A stretch of 64,000 nt of DNA from Bdellovibrionaceae bacterium UBA1609. GTDB lineage: Bacteria; Bdellovibrionota; Bdellovibrionia; Bdellovibrionales; UBA1609. The stretch is taken from assembly GCA_002321895.1 (NCBI GenBank), contig DCMZ01000007.1:41732-105731 (forward strand). Reading direction: 5' to 3'. This document shows positions 47,281 to 55,662 of the stretch, piece after piece. Below the pieces are notes generated by a model. The model made no database searches and was not told the DNA's origin. It was given only the letters and a program-made list of their open reading frames with translations. The position numbers and the translations under genes were made by a program. Each line of letters begins with the position of its first letter. Position 1 is the stretch's first letter.

Positions 47281-48600
47281 ATGCGAAACCATCAAATGAC
47301 ATGGGTGGCCCAAAAGACCCTCCAACGCTTCAATTGGATTAAAATGACGGGACTGCTTAGTCATTCCCTCATCATCCGAATTTTCCTCGGGCTTATGGCT
47401 GAAATTCCCATGGTGTATTTGATCTACTATGTCGCCTTTGAAAGATTGGCTTTTGCCGTTTCAGATGTGGTTATGACCCGATTCACAATGGATAGCTTTC
47501 TTTTATTTCGCCGTGGAGTCATTGGTGTTTTTGTTAAAATCTTTTCGGACTTTTTACTCATACCCACATTCTTGATACTGGGGCGAGCTCCAGAAATGTT
47601 GGGGATTTTTGTGGCGCTATCGGCTGTGCTCATGGGCACTGGCCAGTCTATGACTCATCGTAGTTTTGATTTATTCTACTTAAAGGCCGTTAAAAGCTAC
47701 CTGGCTTCAATGGGTAATATCTCCCACTATGCTCACCTTCCCAGTCTTCGTACATTGAACTTTAAAATCCTCGCTCTCAACTTTGTCATGCTCGGCTTTA
47801 CGTTAGGTGGCTGTTACTTTGTGTTCTATTACCATGAACCCGTTCTGGTTCTGCTGATTCCCATCCTATTCAATGCGTGTTTTTTATTGTTCGTGAATTA
47901 TGACACAGAGAAGTTTAAAGGCTTTTCCAGGGAAACAGAGAGAGAATTCTCGGAGCCTCCCCAATCTTTTACTGTTTGGGGAACTCATCTCACTCTTATA
48001 AACAGTCTTTCTATGCTAGGAATTGTGCCCAGTTGCTATTTGCTTGTAATTACACTCATCCAAACAGAAGCCATTCAAACCCAATACAACATTTGGCTGG
48101 TTCTGGTACTTTTTATGTTGGGTTACGAGTTTTTAGGGAGCTGGACCGTAGAGGCCTTAGCAAAGAGACTCACCGGTTCCCATAAGGCATCGATGACCTT
48201 TTTTGCCACGCTCCTTCTAGCGATCAGTCTATTTTTCACACGATTTCAGATTTTAGATTTTGATCTGCTTCCCACATTCCTAAGTTATGGAATGTTTATG
48301 CTCTACCCTTTTGTCATGAGTGTTTGCCTAAAAATGATTGGGCATATTTGCATGCGACAACTCAATGTACACTCTTCGGAGAGTGCCATTCGCAGGCTTC
48401 AGTCCGTCACTCTTTCAACAGTTCCGGGAAACCTACTGATTGCCATTTATTGCGTCTGGCTGGCCATCACTCAAAAAGGTCTCCCTTCAATCACAGATGC
48501 ATTAAACTCAAATTTGTATATCGCCATGGCTATAGTGTTTTTTGTCACACTTTACTGGTTTCTAGTAAGAAGCCCGGAGAAAGGTTCTGAGAATGTCTGA
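47281..48600 (+). CDS. Polytopic membrane protein, family not recognised
   Basis: 439 residues with 11 or 12 hydrophobic helices spread over the whole length and short loops, of the size of a transporter or a polysaccharide-flippase-like protein. Segments such as YEFLGSWTVEALAKRLTG fit a cytosolic loop between two bundles. No transporter signature is clear enough to name a family. Its last bases overlap the TrpR-like gene by 8, so the two are translationally linked. No ribosome binding site stands out at the start; the ATG at 47347 is an alternative. Confidence 0.65.
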   Translation: MRNHQMTWVAQKTLQRFNWIKMTGLLSHSLIIRIFLGLMAEIPMVYLIYYVAFERLAFAVSDVVMTRFTMDSFLLFRRGVIGVFVKIFSDFLLIPTFLILGRAPEMLGIFVALSAVLMGTGQSMTHRSFDLFYLKAVKSYLASMGNISHYAHLPSLRTLNFKILALNFVMLGFTLGGCYFVFYYHEPVLVLLIPILFNACFLLFVNYDTEKFKGFSRETEREFSEPPQSFTVWGTHLTLINSLSMLGIVPSCYLLVITLIQTEAIQTQYNIWLVLVLFMLGYEFLGSWTVEALAKRLTGSHKASMTFFATLLLAISLFFTRFQILDFDLLPTFLSYGMFMLYPFVMSVCLKMIGHICMRQLNVHSSESAIRRLQSVTLSTVPGNLLIAIYCVWLAITQKGLPSITDALNSNLYIAMAIVFFVTLYWFLVRSPEKGSENV

Positions 48601-48898
48601 AATCAAAAAAGAAGACATTGAACTGGTCTCCCGACTCATTACAGCCATCAATCAGACAGAGCTCGCCGAAGACTTTATTTTGGACTTTTTCTCTAATTCC
48701 GAAATTTCAGACCTAGCGGAACGATGGCAGATCGCTGAGTTGGTTTCCAAAGGCACTCCTCAGCGGCAAGTGAGAGATGAACTGAAAGTCAGTCTGGCGA
48801 AGGTGTCCCGGTCCGCTCAAATTCTCAAATCTGAACGAAAGTCTTTTGTTAAAGTGGAGCAGCTCCTCAAGCGAGAGAACGAAAAAGAACCCCACTGA
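48593..48898 (+). CDS. TrpR/YerC-like DNA-binding protein
   Basis: 101 residues. The Trp-repressor-type fold is seen in EDFILDFFSNSEISDLAERW, IAELVSKGTPQRQVRDEL and a recognition helix KVSLAKVSRSAQIL. The layout matches the YerC/TrpR group, where FLxDLxTxxELxxLAxR is followed by an HTH. Its co-repressor and target are unknown; being coupled to the membrane protein, it may regulate that gene. It is shorter than E. coli TrpR-like regulators (~108) by only a few residues. Confidence 0.8.
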   Translation: MSEIKKEDIELVSRLITAINQTELAEDFILDFFSNSEISDLAERWQIAELVSKGTPQRQVRDELKVSLAKVSRSAQILKSERKSFVKVEQLLKRENEKEPH

Positions 48899-48972
48899 GG
48901 CCGACAGCTCTGTCTTAATTTGGAATAATTTACCCAATTAACCCCATTTGCGTCGCTCTCACAGGAGCTACA

Positions 48973-49260
48973 ATGACAAATAATCAGGCATTAGGGTATA
49001 ATCTAGGAATGAGTTCGAACTTTAAAAACCTACTCGATGGCTATCACGACTTTCCATGCACCTACATGTTTAAGTTTGTAATGCCCCAAGACCGTATTGA
49101 AGAACTACGTGAAATCTTCGAAACTGATGATTTTGAAACCAAAGAGTCTTCAAAAGGTAAGTATATTAGTGTGACCATTCAAAAATATGTGATTTCCAGT
49201 GATGAAGTCATGAGCCTGTATGAGCAATGCTCTGAAATTAAAGGCCTCTTCCCGCTCTAA
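48973..49260 (+). CDS. DUF493/YbeD-family protein
   Basis: 95 residues. FPCTYMFKFVMPQDRI and the compact beta-alpha-beta pattern match the DUF493 (YbeD-like) family, a small ACT-like regulatory fold. Kin are often near lipoyl synthesis genes, but none is here. The ATG at 48973 has AGGAG six bases upstream; an internal ATG at 49009 is an alternative. The stop overlaps the convergent stop of the neighbour by 3 bases. Confidence 0.75.
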   Translation: MTNNQALGYNLGMSSNFKNLLDGYHDFPCTYMFKFVMPQDRIEELREIFETDDFETKESSKGKYISVTIQKYVISSDEVMSLYEQCSEIKGLFPL

Positions 49261-49715
49261 AAAAGCACTCTGAACCCCAACGCAGCCACAACATCAGTGT
49301 CCGTCTCTGGCGACACATAGAGATTTAATACTATCTCCCCAAACACTTCTATGTTGTGTTTAGGAATCTGATATTTAGCTCCAGCGGGCGCACTCAATCC
49401 CAAAAAAGACTTATCTTTTTCACTGTCCGATTCCTTTTTTTCTGAAATAGCTCCCCCTAACCCAAAATATCCTGCGATGGGACCTTCGGTGGTCTTAATC
49501 CACCTGGGAAATTCAAAAAGATATCGGCTTCTTAATCTTAAATTGGATGCATTTAATGAAAGTTGGCCATCTATAGATCGATCTCGACTTAAACGATACT
49601 TATAACTGGGCCCCGTTACATCACCGATCACTAACCCCAAAGCGTGTCGCCTTTCTGCGAACGAGGAATTACAAAATAAAACTAAACTCAGCAACAAAAG
49701 GATTCGACAACACAC
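49257..49715 (-). CDS. Exported outer-membrane-like protein
   Basis: 152 residues from a GTG at 49713-49715, which has GGAGGT five bases upstream; the site is formed by the last codons of the radical SAM gene. A longer frame would overlap that gene. Signal peptide CCRILLLLSLVLFCNSSFA. The mature part has alternating strands (KYRLSRDRSIDGQLSLN, GYFGLGGAIS, GAKYQIP, AALGFRVLF) ending in a terminal Phe, typical of outer-membrane barrels. It lies one base after the radical SAM stop and is probably co-transcribed. Confidence 0.65.
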   Translation of the reverse strand: MCCRILLLLSLVLFCNSSFAERRHALGLVIGDVTGPSYKYRLSRDRSIDGQLSLNASNLRLRSRYLFEFPRWIKTTEGPIAGYFGLGGAISEKKESDSEKDKSFLGLSAPAGAKYQIPKHNIEVFGEIVLNLYVSPETDTDVVAALGFRVLF

Positions 49716-49716
49716 A

Positions 49717-52326
49717 TTACACCTCCGTAACTTCATAACTTGGGAACTGGGGATTCTCTTTTGAGTCTTCAAACTCCCTTTTACATTGTTTCCAAAACTC
49801 GTTGAATTCAGGAAATGTGGTTGGAAAATCTGAATCCCGTCTACGATCATGTTCCTTAAAAAACTTATAAAAATCAATCCGATGTCTACGAGTCTTTATA
49901 TGATCACTATTACCCATGATCTCCCAAACTCTCTGCAAGCCTGCGATCTCCCAGTCCCCAAATACATCATCGTTAGATCGCATAAATTGCAAGCACTCAT
50001 CTACATAAGAGCGATAACTCTCTGGCAACACCATAACAGATTGGTAAGCGGGTTCATGAAGATAGGATATGGAAATACTGGGATAATATCTTTTTTCTTT
50101 TCTCAGGCTCAGATTATATTTTAAAAGGTCTTTGAATTTAGGGACCGATAGTGCATTCATTGTCACCATAAACTGCATTCGAACATTGCCTAAATCCAAA
50201 AATCTCTGCACGTTCTTTTGAAATCGCGTGAAGTTCAGACCATACCTTGCATACTCTACTTGATCACCATGGCTATCAATACTGGCCCAAATCACCACAT
50301 CTTTAACCAGCTTGTTATCAGCAATGTATTTTACCTTCTCAATGGCACGATCCATTACAGCATCACTGAGATTAAGATTCGTATTAATGGAAAGTTCCAT
50401 CTCAGGGTTTGGCTGATCTATGATGTCATCGAGCAAACGGAAGGTGTGTTTAGACAAAAATGGCTCTCCTCCCGTGATCCTAAAAACCTTTAATCCTGGA
50501 TATACATCGGGAAACCATTCCCAAAACGCGTCCACATAGGGATTATTATCATCCGTAAGGTCCATGATATCCTTACAGTCTTCCACTTCCATTAGGTCGA
50601 AGAGCTCCGTAGGATAGGGGCCAAATTTCTTATATTCTTCTAGTATCTTGCGACTTACAAAAGGATGGCAATAACTGCACTTCATGTTGCAATTGGAGCT
50701 AAAACTCACCTCCAAATATCGTGGATTTATACCTGTGCTCGCGTCAGCCCTATCCACATCTTCAAAGAAGGGGGCGGACCATTCCTCAGCACTTTTTTGC
50801 ATTCGATCACTGTATTGATCTAAATCTTCAACCCGCCAGCAGTAATGACATTCATCTGGCCTTTCCCCTTTTAGCATCGCCTCTCGCTGCTGTATTTTCT
50901 TTGGGGTGTTATGTAATACCGAGGGATTGGATTTAAGAGATTCACGAGGAATAGAATGAGGCGGAGGATGATGGCAACTGTGAGACTGCCCACTATGAAG
51001 GTGTAAGGTCACATGTAACCATTTCGCCAAACAAAAGCTGGGAGAAACGGAGTCCAACAACCCCTTTACATTGGCAATGCGTTTTTCTTGACTGATCAAG
51101 CGATGATCGAACAAACAAGTTTCCGCATTGTCTCTTACAGTTTTTAAAGTCGTAAACACATCTTTGATTTTTTTTGTGTTCTCCAGATCTTTCATATTAC
51201 TGGCAATGTAAAAGTCCGTTATAAGGCGGGCCAGATAGACGGTTAAACCAGTATTTTTTCTATCTTTAGCATTCCAGTCGGGAATTTTTTCGATATCAGA
51301 AATGAGTCCAGGCGCTATTAGACCGATACTTTTCTTTTGCTCTTCAGAGATTGACTCTAACTCGCGATCAATGATGGCGCGTAAAGGTGCCGGCTCAAAA
51401 ACCTGAAACCCAAAAAACTTTGGATAATTGGAACAATGGGAACGAATTTTTATATTTGATTTTTCTTGAATAACTGGAAATATCGAGGGTTGTAAAAACC
51501 ATTTGAGTGACTGAGCCAGACTCTGGAAACTAAAGGCATTCAATACGTAATTCACTTGAACTTGAATATGGTCTGCGGATTCCAACAAATATTTTAAATT
51601 TGTAAAACACCACTGGTCATTGATTTGCGGAGTGAAGCACTGGAGTTCTTCCGGCGAGGCTGTTCCGAAGTCCCACTCAACTTGAACTCCCTTAAGTTTT
51701 TTTCGCTCCACCAAGCTTTCCAACCGAGTCAGAGTTTCCTTAAATAGCTCTGGAGCTACATGTCCTGTGGTTTTTAATCGAAGCTCTAACTGTGGACACC
51801 GTGATTTTTCAACGGCACTTAGAAATCTAAAAAATTCCTCCTGCAGGAATGGCTCTCCTCCGGTCAATGTTATAACTTTAACCTGAGTTTTCCATGTGGA
51901 CCAAAGTGACCAAAACTCATCGACCCACTTTTTCCTACGCTCGGGAGAAATAACCTCAAAAAGATTGTATTTGTTATCAAGTTGATCATTGAAACCCTTT
52001 AGGGCCCAGCTATGAACGACTTCAGAATGCAAGGGAGAATCTGTCGGTGTAAAAACATTGGTCTTATAATCAAATTGAATATTCAATGCCGTAGGAACAA
52101 CCACTGGCGATCTTTCTTCACACCCGCTACTATCAATCAGTGCATTCACCATTCGCGAGGGATTCATTCCGCCGAAATGCCCTTCAGCCCCATCCCAGTC
52201 AGTAATAAACACGTCCCCATTAACGAAGTTCAAATGAAGTTCATGCTGCTCAGGCAATAACTCCACCAACTGACTTGTAAACCAGCCTGTTTTAACTCGA
52301 GCCGTTTCCAGCGGAATAGATTTCAA
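49717..52326 (-). CDS. Tandem radical-SAM-like protein; first half lacks the cluster cysteines
   Basis: 869 residues. The start is TTG at 52326 with AGGAG before it. C-terminal half: Cys546, Cys550, Cys553 in NCNMKCSYC, then RITGGEPFLS (GGEPF 619-623), SINTNLN and DVVIWASIDSHG, a standard radical SAM core. A twitch-like segment with Cys432, Cys451, Cys493 and Cys496 precedes it (HSCHHPPPH, DECHYCWRVED). N-terminal half: TLTGGEPFLQEE (156-160) and a KTTGHV strand, but the cysteine motif position reads FDYKTNVFTP. Such twitch proteins modify peptides or tRNA; substrate here unknown. Confidence 0.82.
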   Translation of the reverse strand: MKSIPLETARVKTGWFTSQLVELLPEQHELHLNFVNGDVFITDWDGAEGHFGGMNPSRMVNALIDSSGCEERSPVVVPTALNIQFDYKTNVFTPTDSPLHSEVVHSWALKGFNDQLDNKYNLFEVISPERRKKWVDEFWSLWSTWKTQVKVITLTGGEPFLQEEFFRFLSAVEKSRCPQLELRLKTTGHVAPELFKETLTRLESLVERKKLKGVQVEWDFGTASPEELQCFTPQINDQWCFTNLKYLLESADHIQVQVNYVLNAFSFQSLAQSLKWFLQPSIFPVIQEKSNIKIRSHCSNYPKFFGFQVFEPAPLRAIIDRELESISEEQKKSIGLIAPGLISDIEKIPDWNAKDRKNTGLTVYLARLITDFYIASNMKDLENTKKIKDVFTTLKTVRDNAETCLFDHRLISQEKRIANVKGLLDSVSPSFCLAKWLHVTLHLHSGQSHSCHHPPPHSIPRESLKSNPSVLHNTPKKIQQREAMLKGERPDECHYCWRVEDLDQYSDRMQKSAEEWSAPFFEDVDRADASTGINPRYLEVSFSSNCNMKCSYCHPFVSRKILEEYKKFGPYPTELFDLMEVEDCKDIMDLTDDNNPYVDAFWEWFPDVYPGLKVFRITGGEPFLSKHTFRLLDDIIDQPNPEMELSINTNLNLSDAVMDRAIEKVKYIADNKLVKDVVIWASIDSHGDQVEYARYGLNFTRFQKNVQRFLDLGNVRMQFMVTMNALSVPKFKDLLKYNLSLRKEKRYYPSISISYLHEPAYQSVMVLPESYRSYVDECLQFMRSNDDVFGDWEIAGLQRVWEIMGNSDHIKTRRHRIDFYKFFKEHDRRRDSDFPTTFPEFNEFWKQCKREFEDSKENPQFPSYEVTEV

Positions 52327-52479
52327 TAGCGCTCCTGGTAGAAAGGTGTCGCTAAGCTATCCAACGTAATGTCCTGGGTCAAACAGCCTATTCCCTTAGC
52401 AAAGCTCAGCCCGAAAAAAGCCCCTATTTTTCGCCTCGCACAATGTATTTAAATCCGATTCACGTGCTACGATCTCTCT

Positions 52480-53727
52480 ATGAAAAATAATCTCTATTTT
52501 GTATTCCTATTGGTATTGGTCTCATATTGCACCTTGGGCTGCTGGAAATTTGTCAATTCTTCCGCTGAAAATCCAGCGCTAGCCCTTTCGCCCCCTCCTC
52601 CCGAATCAGAACATATGGTAGCTCCTAAGCTGAAAACCAAAATTGTTATGGATGATCTCAGCAACCCTTGGGATCTGGCATTCTCTGAAAAGGGACTTTT
52701 GTTTTATACCGAGAAATGCAAGGGCTTATCTGTCAAACTCACCGATGGGACAACAGTTCGACTGTTTGGAATCAAGGGGTCCACTCTTGTAGCCAAAGAT
52801 CTATTTTGCCAAGGGCAATCCGGCATGCATGGTGTGGCTCTACATCCGCAATTTAGTTCTAACCATACGGTTTTCGTTTATATGCCTTCAAATCTGCTAA
52901 ACCCTCGCACCAATCGAGTGGTTAAATTAGTGCTCAACAAGACATCCACAAAAGTTCTCTCCAGAAAAGATATTGTGACTGACATTTCTTTTAAACATAA
53001 AGGTAACCGATGGGGTGGAGCCGGAGCACACAGCGGTGGCCGCATTCGATTTGGACCGGATAGATTTCTATATGTTACCACGGGTGACAATCACAATGGA
53101 CAACTTCCTCAAGACACAAAAAAATTAGGTGGGAAGGTACTGCGAATAGATGAAAATGGTAAAGCAGCCCCCGGAAACCAATCGCCAGGTGATCCAAGAA
53201 TATTTAGTTATGGTCATCGCAATGTTCAAGGCATTGCCTTTCAACCCAAAACAGGAGCTGTAGTGGTCGCCGAACATGGGCCAGGCCATTCCGACGAGGT
53301 TACATTTATACGTGCCGGTGGAAATGCCGGCTGGTCACCCGCACCACAAAAAGGTGTTCGTTGCCCCGACAACTACTGCGGATACATATCTAATCGACCG
53401 GATGGCAAAAAAACCAGTATGACTGATTTAGAGGTTTTCCCCAATGCCATGCGCCCGCTATGGAGTAATGATGGCGAGTCCAATGGAATGGGTCCATGTA
53501 CTTTTTTAACAGGCAAACAATGGAAAGGCTGGGATGGCCATTTAGCTGTCGGAATAATGGGGACTCAAGATCTGCACCTTTTAAAAGTAAAAAAAGATAA
53601 CACCTTGGCCAGTGTTTCTACCGCTGATATCCCAAGCTATCGGATGCGCTCCTTGGTACAGGGACCTGACGGTGCTCTTTATATGTCCACCGACTCTGGA
53701 GAAATTTTAAAAATAGAAGCGGAGTAA
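52480..53727 (+). CDS. PQQ-type sugar dehydrogenase (GSDH family) lipoprotein
   Basis: 415 residues. Lipobox TLGC (Cys21) then a proline-rich linker (~35-45). The catalytic beta-propeller has NPWDLAF, MHGVALHPQF, HSGGRIRFGPDRFLYVTTGDN, YGHRNVQGIAF, VAEHGP, and GPDGALYMSTD, matching the soluble glucose/sorbosone dehydrogenase family that oxidises sugars with PQQ. It would sit in the periplasm attached to a membrane. Divergent from the radical SAM gene with 153 bases between. Confidence 0.88.
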   Translation: MKNNLYFVFLLVLVSYCTLGCWKFVNSSAENPALALSPPPPESEHMVAPKLKTKIVMDDLSNPWDLAFSEKGLLFYTEKCKGLSVKLTDGTTVRLFGIKGSTLVAKDLFCQGQSGMHGVALHPQFSSNHTVFVYMPSNLLNPRTNRVVKLVLNKTSTKVLSRKDIVTDISFKHKGNRWGGAGAHSGGRIRFGPDRFLYVTTGDNHNGQLPQDTKKLGGKVLRIDENGKAAPGNQSPGDPRIFSYGHRNVQGIAFQPKTGAVVVAEHGPGHSDEVTFIRAGGNAGWSPAPQKGVRCPDNYCGYISNRPDGKKTSMTDLEVFPNAMRPLWSNDGESNGMGPCTFLTGKQWKGWDGHLAVGIMGTQDLHLLKVKKDNTLASVSTADIPSYRMRSLVQGPDGALYMSTDSGEILKIEAE

Positions 53728-53741
53728 CTCTGTTCCTCCGC
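53719..53741. terminator. Hairpin spanning the dehydrogenase stop codon
   Basis: GCGGAG (53719-53724) and CTCCGC (53736-53741); the stop codon lies in the loop. Sits 38 bases from the convergent gene's end. No T-run. Confidence 0.35.
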
Positions 53742-53779
53742 CCGACTCAATATTCAAATAGATTGTCGATTCTATAAAA

Positions 53780-55060
53780 TTACAGCTCTTTGATCGCTTT
53801 TAAGATGTTTTTTGGAGTCCCGTAGAGAATATAAGAGTTGTGTCGTATTCCCTCTACGTGATTGGCCTTTGCCCGGTTGGGAGCCATGATCCCGGTTAAA
53901 ATGTAACGCGTTCTGATACTTACTTGATCATTATTGGCTGAAAACAACATCCAGCTTCTGGTTCTTCGATCTTCACTGTACATCACCCGACCGTCGGACA
54001 CTCGTCTACCGATGGATTGATTTCTATTTCGGGCATCATTGGGACTGTAGAGACCGATAGCATGTCCTTTAGCCGGGTCTACATTGTTAGACAGAATCAA
54101 CAACGGGGTGGATAGATAAGACCAGCTCGACACTCGGCTTTCCATCCCGCCGGTGTTAATTTGCAAGTTTTTTCCAGTTCGCATTTGAGCCAAACTCAAT
54201 CTGCGCCATTGATTTCCATCATGATAATGGCCGTATTTAAAACCTTTATTAATAGGCAATCGGATACCGTAGGCTGTAAAAATCACGTTGGCTAAATCCA
54301 CTGGTGATGTGGTTTGTGCACCCGGCAGTAACGGAGACACATCATTTACGGCATACTTGGGTTGCAACACTTTAACGCCGTTTTCCCTCACGGCCTTGCT
54401 ACCAAATTGCAAAATGGCCTTAGGGTTTCTGGCGTAGGTATTTCTGTTGGTGAATTTTACTGTTTCAACACCATGCGATTTTGTTTTATCGGAAACGTTG
54501 TCATAAAAACCTTGGAAATCCCATTCACTTCTCAACTCATCATCTTGATCATAGCCAGACTCGTTGATGCCGTCTTTATCCCTTCTATTACCGTCGTTGT
54601 AACCACTGTAGTCAGGAGCTAAATTCTCGTACTCTGTAAAGTCATATACCGGGTCACCATAAAGAGCCATTTGGAAAGGTGGAATGGAGATTCGGTGGGA
54701 ATATAGATTTACCCGAGCCGGGGCACCAGCAGTATCTCTGAAACCCGCTTGAGTGGGGTTATATCGACCCTCATGATAGCGATCCCGAATAGAACCTTGC
54801 CAACCCTTACCATAATCAGAAACGGCAACGTTTCCTAATCCCGGAATATGAAAGTAATTAACATAACCGCCTCCAAGATCGCTCACCCCGATAGTGGTTT
54901 TTCCAATTTTCATTTTATGCGTTACCGTTGCAGGATTACTCACCTTAACAATGGGTCCATTGTCTCTCGAGATATCTAGCTCTGGCCCTGCTAAGAGTTC
55001 AAAACTAAATAAACTAGCAACAATAAATACGTATACACATTTATGATTTAAAAAAGTCAC
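53780..55060 (-). CDS. Exported protein of unknown family
   Basis: 426 residues with a signal peptide (cleavage near ELLAG). The mature part is beta-rich and aromatic, with many Asn, Arg, Tyr and Gly, in the style of carbohydrate-active or surface proteins, but I identify no catalytic signature. Motif-like segments are HIPGLGNVAVSDYGKGWQGSI and HAIGLYSPNDARNRNQSIG. It is a single-gene unit upstream of the tRNA region; the tRNA transcript runs toward it. Confidence 0.6.
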   Translation of the reverse strand: MTFLNHKCVYVFIVASLFSFELLAGPELDISRDNGPIVKVSNPATVTHKMKIGKTTIGVSDLGGGYVNYFHIPGLGNVAVSDYGKGWQGSIRDRYHEGRYNPTQAGFRDTAGAPARVNLYSHRISIPPFQMALYGDPVYDFTEYENLAPDYSGYNDGNRRDKDGINESGYDQDDELRSEWDFQGFYDNVSDKTKSHGVETVKFTNRNTYARNPKAILQFGSKAVRENGVKVLQPKYAVNDVSPLLPGAQTTSPVDLANVIFTAYGIRLPINKGFKYGHYHDGNQWRRLSLAQMRTGKNLQINTGGMESRVSSWSYLSTPLLILSNNVDPAKGHAIGLYSPNDARNRNQSIGRRVSDGRVMYSEDRRTRSWMLFSANNDQVSIRTRYILTGIMAPNRAKANHVEGIRHNSYILYGTPKNILKAIKEL

Positions 55061-55411
55061 ATTTCCCCCTAGCTATCAATGAGACTTTCTTTTTGCAACT
55101 TAGAGTCCATCCGACACATCACTCTTTTGGACTTGGCCATTATTTAACAGTCACCTGTGTATTGTTTTGACATAAGTAGGTGGTCATTCATTTAAAGTTC
55201 ATAGTGGTAACATGTATCAACTTGAGACAAACCTTCTGATTGGAAATAGAGAAACGCAGAGGCTTGATCTAGGACATTAATAAAAACCACCATTTTTTCG
55301 AAGACTCTAACAGTTTGGAAATTGGCGAGCGAGAGACGACGGGAGCGTGCTTCGGCACGTGACCAGCCTCATGAGCACTCTAATTTTCAATCTGATGGAT
55401 TTTGATTTGAA
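55061..55411. other. Gene-free region with a structured element
   Basis: 351 bases between the exported-protein gene and the tRNA. CAGTTTGGAAATT at 55311-55323 can pair with AATTTTCAATCTG at 55382-55394 (12 of 13 positions, one a G-U). Between them sits a stable hairpin with a UUCG loop (CGTGC-TTCG-GCACG, 55346-55359). This could be a structured RNA or a processing/termination element for the tRNA. Nothing else is evident in the stretch. Confidence 0.4.
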
Positions 55412-55488
55412 TGGTAGCGAGGGAGGGACTTGAACCCCCGACACCCGGATTATGATTCCGGTGCTCTAACCAGCTGAGCTACCCCGCC
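55412..55488 (-). tRNA. tRNA-Met (CAU)
   Basis: 77 bases with encoded CCA. Acceptor 7 base pairs, D arm GCTC/GAGC, anticodon stem CCGGA/TCCGG with a seven-base loop ATCATAA, variable region GTGTC, T arm GGGGG/CCCTC with TTCAAGT loop. The anticodon stem lacks the three G-C pairs of the initiator and the first pair is intact, so it is probably the elongator tRNA-Met. The lysidine-modified isoleucine tRNA(CAU) cannot be ruled out from sequence alone. Confidence 0.93.
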
Positions 55489-55505
55489 ACACAAAGAGAA
55501 CCGAA

Positions 55506-55534
55506 TTTGTACTTTTCATGTGATTCCGTGTCAA
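55506..55534 (-). promoter_or_regulatory. Sigma-70-type promoter of the tRNA gene
   Basis: Minus-strand TTGACA (55534-55529), a 17-base spacer and TACAAA (55511-55506), ending 17 bases before the tRNA. A perfect -35 and good spacing. Confidence 0.85.
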
Positions 55535-55662
55535 TAATTCCTGTCACAGTTTGCAATTGTCTACACGAGTCAATTTCCAAAGAAACCCACCTTTATAGCC
55601 CTGTGCCTTGACCTCTCAGGCGTCCTAAAAAACAATTAAAACACCAATAATTAGGGGGATAT

